From Siphonodentalium dalli (lineage: Eukaryota > Mollusca > Scaphopoda > Gadilida > Siphonodentaliidae): 64,000 nt of DNA. The first letter of the stretch is position 1, and each line of letters starts with the position of its first letter. The stretch is taken from NCBI GenBank assembly GCA_032622095.1, contig CP136066.1, forward strand, positions 98,667,319 through 98,731,318, written 5' to 3'. The translations under genes and the position numbers were made by a program. The notes beneath the pieces are model-generated. The model saw only the letters and a list, made by a program, of their open reading frames with translations, did not search any database and was not told the origin of the DNA. Shown in pieces: positions 10,085 to 21,389 of the stretch.

Positions 10085-11370
10085 CCAGCTAACTTGGACC
10101 TTGGCTAACTGGGACCTTGGCTAACTGGGACCTCAAGTCTGGCTAACTGGGACCTTTTGGCTAACTGGGACCTTGGCTGACTGGGACCTTGGCTAACTGG
10201 GACCTCCATATGTATTTACTGTATAATTAATAATTCATTAAAATAAATTTTTATTTAGTAAGGTTAAAAATAAATGAAATGTTAACATTTAAAAACATTA
10301 ACATTAAACAAAACAATAAAAACACAACGCGCTGTAGGGGAGACCGGGGCATGTTGGAACATGGGGTATATTGAAACAACCCACCTCTCTTGTTAAAAAA
10401 TAAAACAGCACCTACAATTACTATTCTCAGAATGGTGTAAAAGATATTTAGAAAAAAACGTTTATGGGGGTATCAAGTAATTTTTTCGATTTTCATGTTT
10501 CATCAATGTTCATGATAATATTTCGGGACATAAACGGTGTTAATTATGTCAGTTGATCCAATTTGATTTTATTTCAGTCATAAATAAAACAAATTACGGA
10601 TTAGTTAGTGTCTTTCCAAGAACGTGTGCCATTAGACCCTTTTCCACGTTTGGGGCATGTTGGACATTCTGCTTTTATCATTATTTATTCCTTTTTTTAT
10701 TTATTTATTTTTCATTCATTATTTGGTATCACTTTACTATAAAAACTAAAAGTAATGACAGATAGCTTACCTTCTTGTAATCAAGCTTGGTCTTTCTTGA
10801 CATCAAAATGAAGCATAAAGGTAGATGCTTCACAAAAGCATGGTTTAGATCACAAGATCAAATGGACCAAGTGATTAAAACAACATCAGTTTATCACACA
10901 TTAATCGCTTTCAAAACATTTGAAAACAAACCCACACCTTCTCTACGAATGCCATGAGTAACAATCACTTTATTGTATCTTAACTGTGATTGCACATAAT
11001 AACCATCACTTTATTGACTTTATTAACAATAAATATTCATAGAAACATATAAGTGGATTAAAATAAGAAATAAAAATAGCTGTGACCTTCAGTTTTATAG
11101 AAGTCTATAAGATTGAAAAAATAGTTTTGTAAAAACAATTTGTTAATAAGTCAGGTTAAAATATTTGAAGCAATAACATAAAAAAAATAACATAGACTTT
11201 AATGTTCTATTCTACTAATATATGTAATAAATATAACCAAGGTCCCAGTTAGCCAACGGTCCCAGTTAGCCAAGGTCCCAGTTGGTCATGGTCCCAGTTG
11301 GTCATGGTCCCAGTTAGCCAAGGTCCCAGTTAGCCGAAGGTCCCAGTTAGCCAAGGTCCCAGTTAGCTGG
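10085..11370. mobile_element. 1.29-kb element whose TIRs are tandem arrays of a 16-bp motif
   Basis: The left end (10,085-10,205) holds seven copies of GGCTAACTGGGACCTT or close variants. The right end (11,237-11,370) holds eight copies of the complement. Outermost bases are CCAGCTAACT and AGTTAGCTGG. The 1-kb interior is A/T-rich with no transposase-like frame and includes two GGGGCATGTTGGA phrases (10,346 and 10,650). Multimerised terminal repeats resemble Foldback-type elements, but no clear target duplication was found, so the superfamily is open. Confidence 0.65.
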
Positions 11371-11834
11371 CATTCGGGATGGGTGGGGTGGTCATTAAAT
11401 TTGATATCAAATTGTTTAGTCGCTGATTAGCACCAAACTTGAAATAATGATCTCCATGATATCAGGAGTCTAATTGTGTGGTTTAAAGATGTCAAAAGTG
11501 GGACCATTCGAGTCAGGGGTGCACAGAGGGTGAGAGAGACACACAAATTGATAAACAATATGTTTAGCACCGATTTCGACCAGATTGATACACATTCTTC
11601 TCCGTGATATGAGGAATCTAATCGTGTGATTTAAATACGCCAAATTGGTACCGTTTGGGTGAGAGTGGGGGGCCCTAAATTTGATACGAATTTGTATTCT
11701 CGAGATCGCCAATTTTCACCAATTGTGCCAATAATTACCATGATCAGATTCATACATGTTCTTCTCAAATGATACGAGTAATCAAATTAATCATGTTAAA
11801 AAGCCACATTTGGTGCTAGATATATCTATCTGAA

Positions 11835-12659
11835 CAGGGGTGACGCCAGTGGGGGGGGGGGGGCACAGGGGGGCTACAACCCCCTTGTCGGGGAGCTCTA
11901 GCCCCCTCGTCGGGGAGGACTTGTCGGGGATTTTCTAGATGTAAGTCGGTTGTGTGTATAAGATGAAGTAATCATGTACAGACTGTCAGTATGGGAAAGT
12001 GTCTGAGAGAGAACATACAGCGGAATATATCCCACACAAAATATTCATGGCACATGTTCCCATTAAATCCGGGGGGGGGGGGGGGGTATTCCCCTGTATT
12101 GTTACACCATCAGCGTTTTAGTGGTATTAAATGAAAATCTATTGAAACATGTGTGCTTTATCATTGCTGGCTACTCTGGCATTCGTCACAATGGCCACAT
12201 TGGTCTATAGAACCATTGAGTACCTACAGTATGGCCACATGCTAGCTATATCCCCGACAGTGAATTTGAGTGAAACACCATGCTGGCACTTGCAACTAAT
12301 GAAATTAGAAATTAGAATTTAGAACTGACACAGAAGACAAGTGGCCTCCCTAGAACATAGGAATTTTCACAACAATTCATGGGTTTTAATCTTCGAGTTA
12401 TCTCATCTGCTAATGCTGGCTGATGTATTGCTAAACTTTATGACGACTCCCTCGCATTTTGGCCCGGCCCGGAACCATCATGTGTCATGTGTTACGTTCA
12501 GATATATAAGAAGCAAGGCATTAATTTACAAAATTACTTCAATATGGTTTTGTTCATTGGTTCGCCACACACGCTATGTGCGCTCATTTCACATACCAAC
12601 AGGCAATATGGTGTAATTTAGTGTAGCCCCCTGTCGGGGATTTTCTGGTGCCACCCCTG
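11835..12659. mobile_element. non-autonomous hAT element, 825 bp
   Basis: The ends are CAGGGGTGACGCCAG and CTGGTGCCACCCCTG, flanked by an exact 8-bp duplication TATCTGAA at 11827-11834 and 12660-12667. CAGGGGTG ends plus an 8-bp duplication are typical of hAT. The sub-terminal region has several TGTCGGGGA motifs and two G runs (one at 12,071-12,086). A 91-codon frame at 12,341 shows no transposase features. Confidence 0.85.
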
Positions 12660-12667
12660 TATCTGAA

Positions 12668-13600
12668 TGCATTCTATATATAACTTCACATGGTACAATC
12701 TGGGACTATAGTATACAGGGATAGCCAACTCCGCGAATCTCGTGTACATATCGCGGCGGTTATTGTTATGCCAATTAACTGTGAGAACTACTCGGTGTGC
12801 TTGGCGACAAGCAAACAATATGGCGTCGCCCAATGAAGACGACCTGTCAGATTCCCCGACGCTGATAAATAAATCTCGCCTATCTTAATCCCACATCTTA
12901 ATCTTTACTAAAGTTTACTTCATGTATATGTACTAACCTGTCAAAATTGTCTATACTGTTGTACTTTGCTTCAGTTTAGTTATATGAGCACTAAATGTGC
13001 GTTTTCCTGGAAAGAGAGAAAATGGTATATTTAGATAACGTGGCCTACATACATGTACATGAATCATACATCATTTCATGTCATGTTCACAACAGCTACT
13101 CATAAGTAGCTGATAATATTCGCAAAGGGGATTATTGTAATTTCACACCACACGCAAAACAAATATTTATTTACTTGTTGAACAATAACACGAGGTGTTG
13201 ACACAAGTCTATAGGTTATATGAGCTGTTAATGTACATATTAATATGCATAATCAAACAACCTTTTCAACAAAGTGGTGGGAATCGTGGGATGCTGCAAT
13301 AGGACGACACAGTTGTTGGAAGCTTTTATAGACATATCACACATACATAAGTTATGTAAGACATTTCAAGGTTTTTCCAAAGTGTGTAGATACAAATGTG
13401 TACATGAGATATGTACGCTAAAACATTTGTATATTTTCTGAGTATATGTTGCAAAATCATGCATCGTTTTCCCACATTTTGTTGATGTGTTTCTCATAGA
13501 TATGGTTATTAATCATGGTATTAATCATAATCAAAATGAAACAATCCACTCTTTGGTAATATATGAAGCTTTAATGGAATAAGATAGTGGTTTGTCCCAG
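12668..13600. other. no feature seen
   Basis: A/T-rich DNA without a splice-bounded exon, RNA gene or repeat shared with the rest of the window. Confidence 0.35.
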
Positions 13601-14501
13601 GTACAATCGAGATGGCACCAATGCGGTCTAACAGGGCCACTTTTTACGAGGAAGATAATGGTGCGGGTTAAAATTAAAAAAGTGACGCTGTTTGTGTAAG
13701 GGGCAGGAAAGGGGGAGGTGCAGCAAAACAATTTTGAAATAGTTTTGTCGCCAATTTCCACCAAACTTATACTAAATCACCCCCATGATATGGCGCCGTT
13801 TCAAGTCAGGGTGCATTGGGGGTGGGCACCAAAAATTTATTTAAAAATCTATTTTTAGCACAGATTTCCACCAAATTGATATATTATTCTACTCCATGAT
13901 ACGAGGAATATAACCGTGTGACACCCGTTTTGGGTGAGAGATGGGGGGGGGGGGGTAAGAACTATGATAAGAATTGCTTTAGTTGCCGATTACCACCAAA
14001 CTTATATTTTATCATCTCCATTATATCATGCATGCATACATGAGTCTAATGGACGTGGTTTAAATATGTTAAAAGTTCAAGTCATGCATGAGGAGGGGAG
14101 TTGAACCAAAGCTGATACAAATATATTTAGCACTAATTTCAACCAAATTCATGCACGTTCTTCTCTAATGCTATATACAATGAATTAAATCACATTTGGT
14201 GTCGTTTGAGTCATGGATTGCGAGAGGAGATGCACTAGCATTGATAAGATGGTTCTGTTCGCCGATATCCACCAAAGTTATATATAGTCATCTCCCAGGC
14301 CATCTCCGTATCGCTCTAAGGAGTTTTTGGCATTCAAAGTTCACAATATCGACAAATGGTGACCGAATTAAGTCACTTGAACAATTATATATTTTTATAT
14401 GGGGATGGGAATCAGGACATTCATATAATGAGCTAGCATACAGAAACACAGAAGAAAGCATTAGAAATATATTTATCATTCTTTTTAAGTGATACATATA
14501 G

Positions 14502-14922
14502 ACTTGCGTTTGACCTTGAAATGACCCGATTTCAAGGTCAGGGTGACGTCGCGCGGACAAATTAATAGGCCCATGCCACTCCCCGGCCGAAAGCACCCAC
14601 ACATACCAAATTTCATCGAAATCGGCTCGGCCGTTTTCGAGTCCATCGCTAACAGACAGACACACACACAGGCTTACGACACTCCCCATACGAAAGTATC
14701 CCCAGAGACTAATTTTCATCGAAATCCCGTGATACTCGGGCGTTCGACGGGGAAATGACCCGATTCAAGGTCACATCGCACGGGCAAATTAATAGGCCAA
14801 TGCCACTCCCCGGCCAAAAGTACCCCCACATACCAAGTTTCATCGAAATCGGCTCGGCCGTTCTCGAGTCCATCGCGAACAGACAGACAGACACACAGAC
14901 AGATTTCCCAAAATATATAATA
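14502..14922 (+). repeat. family A repeat, copy A2 (5'-truncated)
   Basis: Contains the last internal units and the 3' end of family A: CATCGAAATCGGCTCGGCCG, then CGAACAGACAGACAG, then CCCAAAATATATAATAGACT. It lacks the CCCGACTTCGTCCGGGC head. The next copy begins immediately at its TA-rich tail. Confidence 0.75.
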
Positions 14923-15558
14923 GACTAGCAGGTGGACCCGACTTCGTCCGGGCTGTTTCCCCTCTGCTTTTCGGCGAATTGCGCGATTTGACCTTGAATT
15001 GTCCATTTTGAAGGTCAAGGTCAGGTGGGGTCACGATTTGACCCGTCCAAAACACTGCCCGGACAAAAGTACACGTCGAAATCCATCCGGTTTTACCCGA
15101 TTTGACCTCGTATTGATCATTTTGAAGGTCAAGGTCAGGTCGGGGTCACGACTCGACCCGTCCAAAACACTCAGTGGACAAAAGTAACCCCACGTATCAA
15201 ATTTCGTCGAAATCCCATCCAAATTCGCGATTTGACCTTGAATCGACCCGGTTTCAAGGTCAAGGTCACGTAGCACGGGCAAACGAATAGCCTTACGACA
15301 CTCCCCATACGAAAGTATCCCCAGACACTAATTTTCATCGAAATCCCGTTATACTCGGGCGTTCGACCTTGAAATGACCCGATTTCAAGATCAAGGTCAC
15401 GTCGCACGGGCAAATTAACAGGCCCATGCCACTCCACGGCCAAAAGTACCCCCACGTACCAAGTTTCATCGAAATCGGCTCGGCCGTTTTCGAGTCCATC
15501 GCGAACACACAGACAGACAGACACACACAAACACACATATCTCCCAAAATATATAATA
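14923..15558 (+). repeat. family A repeat, copy A3 (full length)
   Basis: Starts ACTAGCAGGTGGACCCGAC with the TTCGTCCGGGC core, has about four internal units with GACCTTGAA...TTCAAGGTCAAGGTCA pairs, and ends in GACAGACAGACACACACAAA and AAAATATATAATAGACC. At least six TCAAGGTCA or TGACCTTGA nonamers lie within it. The following family B copy starts inside its TATA tail. Confidence 0.8.
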
Positions 15559-18497
15559 GACCAGCCGATGAGCCCGACGTTGTCCGGGCTATTCAAAAAC
15601 CAAATTTCAAGTCGGTAGCTCTACCCAGCCCGACGTTGTCCGGGCTATTCAAAAACCAAATTTCAAGTCGATAGCTCTACCCGTTTCCGAGATCTGGTCT
15701 GCGCATGCGCGAAACTGGCGTCGCACGGGCTCGGCGACCCGATACAATTCGTATCCGGGGCAAGATACATTCACATACCAAATTTCAAGTCGATAGCTCC
15801 ACCCGTTTCCGAGATCTCGTCTCCGCATGCGCGAAGCTGGCGTCGCACGGGCTCGCCAATACGACAACGACGACCGCCTGGTCAAACTACACACACGTAC
15901 CAAGTTTCGTCCCGATCGGTCGAGAATCGTAGATTTGTATTAATGGCATACAGACATACAGACAAACATACAGACAAACAGAGGTCTTCAAAATATATAT
16001 GAGACTAGCCGATGAGCCCGACGTTGTCCGGGCTATTCAAAAACCAAATTTCAAGTCGATAGCTCCACCAGTTTCCGAGATCTGGTCTGTAAACGAAATT
16101 TCAAGTCGATAGCTCCACCCGTTTCCGAGATCTGGTCTGCGCATGCGCGAAGCTGGCGTCGCACGGGATCGGCGACCCGATAAAATTCGTATCCGGGGAA
16201 AGATACATTCACATACCAAATTTCATGTCGATAGCTCCACCCGTTTCCGAGATCTCGTCTGCGCATGCGCGAAGCTGGCGTCGCACGGGCTCGGCGACCC
16301 GATAAAATTCGTATCCGGGGCAAGATACATTCACATAGCAAAATTTCAAGTCGATAGCTCCACCCGTTTCCGAGATCTCGTCTGCGCATGCGCTGCACGG
16401 GCGTCGCACGGGCTCACCAATACGACAACGACGACCGCCTGGTCAAACTACACACACGTACCAAGTTTCGTCCGATCGAGATCTCGTCTGCGCATGCGCG
16501 AAGCTGGCGTCGCACGGGCTCGGCGACCCGATAAAATTCGTATCCGGGGCAAGATACATTCACATAGCAAATTTCAAGTCGATAGCTCCACCCGTTTCCG
16601 AGATCTCGTCTGCGCATGCGCGAAGTGGGCGCCGCACGGGCTCGCCAATACGACAACGACGATCGCCTGGTCAAACTACACACACGTACCAAGTTTCGTC
16701 CCGATCGGTCGAGAATCGTAGATTTGTATAAATGACAGACAGACAGACAAACAGACAAACAGAGGTCTTCAAAATATATATGAGACTAGCCGATGAGCCC
16801 GACGTTGTCCGGGCTATTCAAAAACCAAATTTCAAGTCGATAGCTCCACCCGTTTCCGAGATCTGGTCTGCGCATGCGCGAAGCTGGCGTCGCACGGGCT
16901 CGGCGACCCGATAAAATTCGTATCCGGGGCAAGATACATTCACCCGTTTCCGAAATCTGGTCTGGGCATGCACGAAGCTGGCGTCGCACGGGCTCGGCGA
17001 CCCGATAAAATTCGTATCCGGGGCAAGATACATTCATATACCAAATTTCAAGTCGATAGCTCCACCCGTTTCCGAGATCTCGTCTGCGCATGCGCTGCAC
17101 GGGCGTCGCACGGGCTCGCCAATACGACAACGACCACCGCCTGGTCAAACTACACACACGTACCAAGTTTCGTCCCGATCGGTCGAGAATCGTAGATTTG
17201 TATTAATGACAAACAGACAGACAAACAGACAAACAGAGGTCTTCAAAATATATATGAGACTAGCCGATGAGCCCGACGTTGTCCGGGCTATTCAAAAACC
17301 AAATTTCAAGTCGATAGATCTACCCAGCGCTATTCAAAAACAAAATTTCAAGTCGATAGCTCTACCCGTTTCCGAGATCTGGTCTGCGCATGCGCGAAGC
17401 TGGCGTCGCACGGGCTCGGCGACCCGATAAAATTCGTATCCGGGGCAAGATACATTCACATAGCAAATTTCAAGTCGATAGCTCTACCCGTTTCCGAGAT
17501 CTGGTCTGCGCATGCGCGAAGCTGGCGTCGCACGGGCTCGGCGACCCGATAAAATTCGTATCCGGGGCAAGATACATTCACATAGCAAATTTCAAGTCGA
17601 TAACTCCACCCGTTTCCGAGATCTCGTCTGCGCATGCGCGAAGCGGGCGCCGCACGGGCTCGCCAATACGACAACGTTCACCGCCCGGTCAAACTACACA
17701 CACGTACCAAGTTTCGTCCCGATCGGTCGAAAATCGTAGATTTGTATAAATGACAAACAAACAAACATACATACAGACAGAGGTCTTCAAAATATATATG
17801 AGACTAGCCGATGAGCCCGACGTTGTCCGGGCTATTCAAAAACCAAATTTCAAGTCGATGAGCCCGACGTTGTCCGGGATATTCAAAAACCAAATTTCAA
17901 GTCGATAGCTCTTAGCTCCACCCGTTTCCGATATCCGGTCTGCGCATGCGCGAAGCTGGCATCGCACGGGCTCGGCGACCCGATAAAATTCGTATCCGGG
18001 GCAAGATACATTCACATACCAAATTTCAAGTCGATAGCTCCGCCCGTTTCCGAGATCTCGTCTGCGCATGCTCGAAGCTGGCGTCGCACGGGCTCGGCGA
18101 CCCGATAAAATTCGTATCCGGGCAAGATACATTCACATACCAAATTTCAAGTCGATAGCTCCACCCTTTTCCGAGATCTCGTCTGCGCATGCGCGAAGCT
18201 GGCGTCGCACAGGCTCGGCGACCCGATAAAATTCGTATCCGGGGCAAGATACATTCACATACCAAATTTCAAGTCGATAGCTCCACCCGTTTCCGATATC
18301 TCGTCTGCGCATGCGCGAAGCGGGCGCCGCACGGGCTCGCCAATACGACAACGTCCACCGCCTGGTCAAACTACACACACGTACCAAGTTTGGTCCCGAT
18401 CGGTCGAGAATCGTAGATTTGTATAAATGACAAACATACAGACAAACATACAGACAAACATACAAACAAACAGACAGAGGTCTTCAAAATATATATG
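15559..18497 (+). repeat. family B head-to-tail cluster, five copies
   Basis: Copies begin with ACTAGCCGATGAGCCCGACG (or close variants) at about 15,559, 16,003, 16,782, 17,256 and 17,801. Each ends with GACAAACAGAGGTCTTCAAA and ATATATATGAGACTAGCC. Inside are 122-bp tandem units holding ATTTCAAGTCGATAGCTCC, CCGTTTCCGAGATCT, then in most cases TGCGCATGCGC, then AAGCTGGCGTCGCACGGGCT. Unit spacing of 121-123 bp was measured at 16,139/16,261/16,384, 17,386/17,508/17,630 and 18,185/18,307. Open frames of about 75 codons recur in it on both strands because the repeat happens to be open, not because it codes. Confidence 0.85.
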
Positions 18498-18572
18498 AAA
18501 TGACTCGAAAATTAAATGGGCCTTTAAAGACCAAAGATGGCGATACCGGCCTGGATGAACAGTATATAATAA

Positions 18573-18644
18573 TAAAATACAAGAAAACCATAATCAGAAA
18601 TGGTAACGCCCTCAAGATCATATTATTAGCCATAAATATAAATT
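18573..18644 (+). repeat. dispersed 70-bp repeat, copy 1
   Basis: Contains ACAAGAAAACCATAATCAGA and AATGGTAACGCC, ending ATTAGCCATAAATATAAATT. The same block occurs at 23,672 (+), 30,777 (-), 31,875 (-) and 40,185 (-). Family A copy A4 starts directly at its A/T-rich end. Confidence 0.7.
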
Positions 18645-19438
18645 ACTAGCAGGTGGACCCGACTTCGTCCGGGCTGTTTCCCCTCTGCTTTTCGGCGAAT
18701 TGCGCGATTTGACCTTGAATTGTCCATTTTGAAGGTCAAGGTCAGGTGGGTCACGATTTGACCCGTCGAAAACACTGCCCGGACAAAAGTACCCATCGAA
18801 ATGCATCCGGTTTTACCCGATTTGACCTCGAATTGACCATTTTGAAGGTCAAGGTCAGGTCGGGGTCGATTTGACCTTGAATTGTCCATTTTGAAGGTCA
18901 AGGTGAGGTGGGGTCACGATTTGACCCGTCCAAAACACTGCCTGGACAAACGTACCCGATAAAAGTACCCGTCGAAATCCATCCGGTTTTACCCGATTTG
19001 ACCTTGAATTAATCATTTTGAAGGTCAAGGTCAGGTCGGGGTCACGATTTGACCCGTCCAAAACACTCAGTGGACAAAAGTAACCCTACGTATCAAATGT
19101 CGTCGAAATCCCATCAAAATTCGCGACTCGACCTTGAAATGACCCGATTTCAAGGTCAAGGTCACGTCGCACGGGCAAACGAATAGGCTTACGACACTCC
19201 CCATACGAAAGTATCCCTAGACACTAATTTTCATCGAAATCCCGTGATACTCGGGCGTTCGACCTTGAAATGACCCGATCAAGGTCACGTCGCACGGACA
19301 AATTAATAGGCCCATGCCACTCCCCGGCCGATAGTACCCCCACATACCAGGTTTCATCGAAATCGGCTCGGCCGTTCTCGAGTCCATCGCGAACAGACAC
19401 ACACACACACACAGACAGATTTCCCAAAATATATAATA
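18645..19438 (+). repeat. family A repeat, copy A4 (full length)
   Basis: Begins ACTAGCAGGTGGACCCGAC and ends in a CA/GACA tract and AAAATATATAATAGAC. It has about five internal units, one compressed relative to A3 (18,866-18,960). Multiple TCAAGGTCA nonamers are present. A family B copy follows head-to-tail. Confidence 0.8.
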
Positions 19439-19829
19439 GACTAGCCGATGAGCCCGACGTTGTCCGGGCTATTCAAAATCAAATTTCAAGTCGATAGCTC
19501 CACCCGTTTCCGAGATCTGGTCTGCACATGCGCGAAGCTGGCGTCACACGGGCTCGGCGACCCGATAAAATTCGTATCCGGGGCAAGATACATTCACATA
19601 GCAAATTTCAAGTCGATAACTCCACCCGTTTCCGAGATCTCGTGTGCGCATGCGCGAAGCGGGCGCCGCACGGGCTCGCCAATACGACAACGTCCACCGC
19701 CTGGTCAAACTACACACACGTACCAAGTTTCGTCGCGATCGGTCGAGAATCGTAGATTTGTATCAATGACATACAGACAGACAGACAGACATACAGGCAG
19801 CCAAACAGAGGTCTTCAAAATATATATGA
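19439..19829 (+). repeat. family B repeat, copy B6
   Basis: Head GACTAGCCGATGAGCCCGAC, two internal units (the first with a mutated CACATGCGC palindrome, the second with GCGCATGCGC at 19,646) and tail GAGGTCTTCAAAATATATAT. This closes the 14.5-19.8 kb cluster. Confidence 0.85.
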
Positions 19830-20007
19830 GATATTGGTTACATGAATGCACCGCCTCATAATTCCGTTAAAACAACTAATCCTTCAAATTATTACGAAAA
19901 ACTACGGCTTATTACTGCAGGTTTCTCATTCACCACACCAGAAAGCTTCTAAATGCCGATCAAAAATCGGAGGTATTGTGTTCCCGCCATAAAATCTTCA
20001 ACAGTGC

Positions 20008-20289
20008 ATGGCCCAGCCATTCTTCATACCTAAACATCGAAAGCATTACAATATCAATACCTGTGACCTATTAGAAAGACATTCATCAGGAAGAACAAGA
20101 GGACATAATAAAAAGCTACAGATGCCCATTGTTAACAAGGCCATAGGAAAATATTTCTTCACGCAGAGGGTGGTAAATAGCTGGAACTCTCTGCCAGACT
20201 TAGCTGTTGAGGCTCCAACACTCGATCAATTCAAAATATACATAGACTCATTCTTCTATTATATAAAATACGAGTTCGACGACAAGTAA
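20008..20289 (+). pseudogene. LINE C-terminal fragment, copy 1
   Basis: The frame encodes about 90 residues ending the ORF2-type protein of a CR1-like non-LTR retrotransposon: 'LLERHSSGRTRGHN', then 'KYFFTQRVVNSWNSLPDLAV', then a helix and stop. No RT domain precedes it, so it is 5'-truncated. The matching fragment at 50,063-50,518 is longer and shares the same downstream DNA. Confidence 0.7.
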
Positions 20290-20690
20290 TATGTTCAAGT
20301 GACTCACAAGTAAATATCGAATGACGATACATATATTTGTAAACAAACATTGCAAATAATGTTATTGGGACGAAAAGTCGCAAGACTTTTTCCGTATTAT
20401 GATGATGATGACGATAATGAATGATAGAACAAACCACTATTGTGATGATTGTGTCGTTAGTTGTTTAAAATACGTATCAATTGACATATACGCACCCGTT
20501 CCCTCATGAAAATCAACATATTTCGACCATTTTAGTGGACCTCCGCGAATTCGGGGACTTCCGCAAATAGGGACCTACTGCAAATTGTCAATTACCGGAA
20601 AAAACCCATTATCTATTTATAAATGCCCAGCGAACCACAGCTATCAAGAATCTCTAGGACAGTATACACCCGAGGGCGTTAATTACGCGC
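20290..20690 (+). repeat. block shared with 50.5-50.9 kb, with palindrome
   Basis: The sequence after the LINE stop (GATGATGATGACGATAATGA, then CATATACGCACCCGTTCCCT, then GGACCTCCGCGAATT) recurs at 50,520-50,895. It runs into an imperfect palindrome of about 107 bp at 20,625-20,731, with arms GCCCAGCGAACC...CAGTATACAC and GTGTATACTG...GGCTGGGC. Only the left arm is present in the second copy. The block is either a long LINE 3' region or a duplicated genomic segment. Confidence 0.6.
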
Positions 20691-20931
20691 GCCGCGTGTA
20701 TACTGGTGTTAAATTCTTGTTTCGGCTGGGCGCTGGAGTTTACGCTGAGGGGTTTATTATTTATAGATATTGGGAATTTTTGGGACGGATTTAAAAGTCG
20801 AACTGCGTGACCCAGAGGCCGAGTCCGGTAAAAGGTGTAGTTGCGAATTTCAATTTCGTTTATTGTCCTTTACATTATAATGTCAATAATGTTGATTTTT
20901 GTTTTGCGACAAGCTATGTCAATTACAAATA

Positions 20932-20956
20932 AGAGAGAGAGAGAGAGAGAGAGAGA
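20932..20956. repeat. (GA)n microsatellite
   Basis: About 12 GA dinucleotides in a row following AATAA. No gene context. The rest of 20,780-21,390 holds nothing I can name. Confidence 0.9.
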
Positions 20957-21389
20957 TGTTTATTCCTCCAAATATGGAGACAATATGATACAATGTATAT
21001 ACACAAATTATCTGGTGACATATATATACAATACAATATAACTGTAGAAGGCTAATTTTAGGTAGTTAGTTTCACTCAGGTAAACCCGTCCATCAAACGG
21101 TGACGATGTTAAGATACCAGGAGGTCAGATGACTTTAGAGTCACCATATCGAAACCGAATAAGAGTTGGCATATACTTATAAATATGTTGCGGGAATCAT
21201 TCCTGCGAGACTAGATGTCAACCATCGATATATATACAATATACGTCGATGTGTCAACCAACTTCAGTCCGCATATAATTTGCAATTGAAGCGATGTGTA
21301 AATAGACAAATGTTAACCAAACAAATGGATATACGTTACTTAGATATCCGATATGATCGATATAGATATTTTCATGAAAAAAATCTTAA

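Larger units (their letters stand above)
9510..14300 (+). repeat. family C degenerate tandem repeat, interrupted
   Basis: Alternating half-units of about 110 bp contain phrases such as CACCAAATTGATACACATTC, GATACGAGGAATCTAAT, TTTAAAGA(C/T)GCCAAATTGG and runs of G. They run 9,510-10,084, 11,371-11,826 and 13,600-14,300 in one orientation. The same family lies inverted at 28,780-30,760. Transposons at 10,085 and 11,835 split the block, and 12,668-13,600 lacks recognisable units. No coding function is apparent. Confidence 0.7.

Noticed and set aside
10085-10205. Short direct repeats as a CRISPR-like array
   Set aside because: The 16-bp units are contiguous without spacers, and the complementary array at 11,237-11,370 shows they are transposon ends.
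16139-18316. Regular spacing resembling a CRISPR or other prokaryotic array
   Set aside because: Units of 122 bp are repeated in full with no unique spacers, and the context is eukaryotic.
15426-18416. Many overlapping open frames of about 75 codons (MREAGVARARRPDKIRIRG type) on both strands
   Set aside because: They follow the 122-bp repeat unit of family B, recur in antisense and in different frames, and have no start context or splice signals. They are properties of the repeat, not genes.
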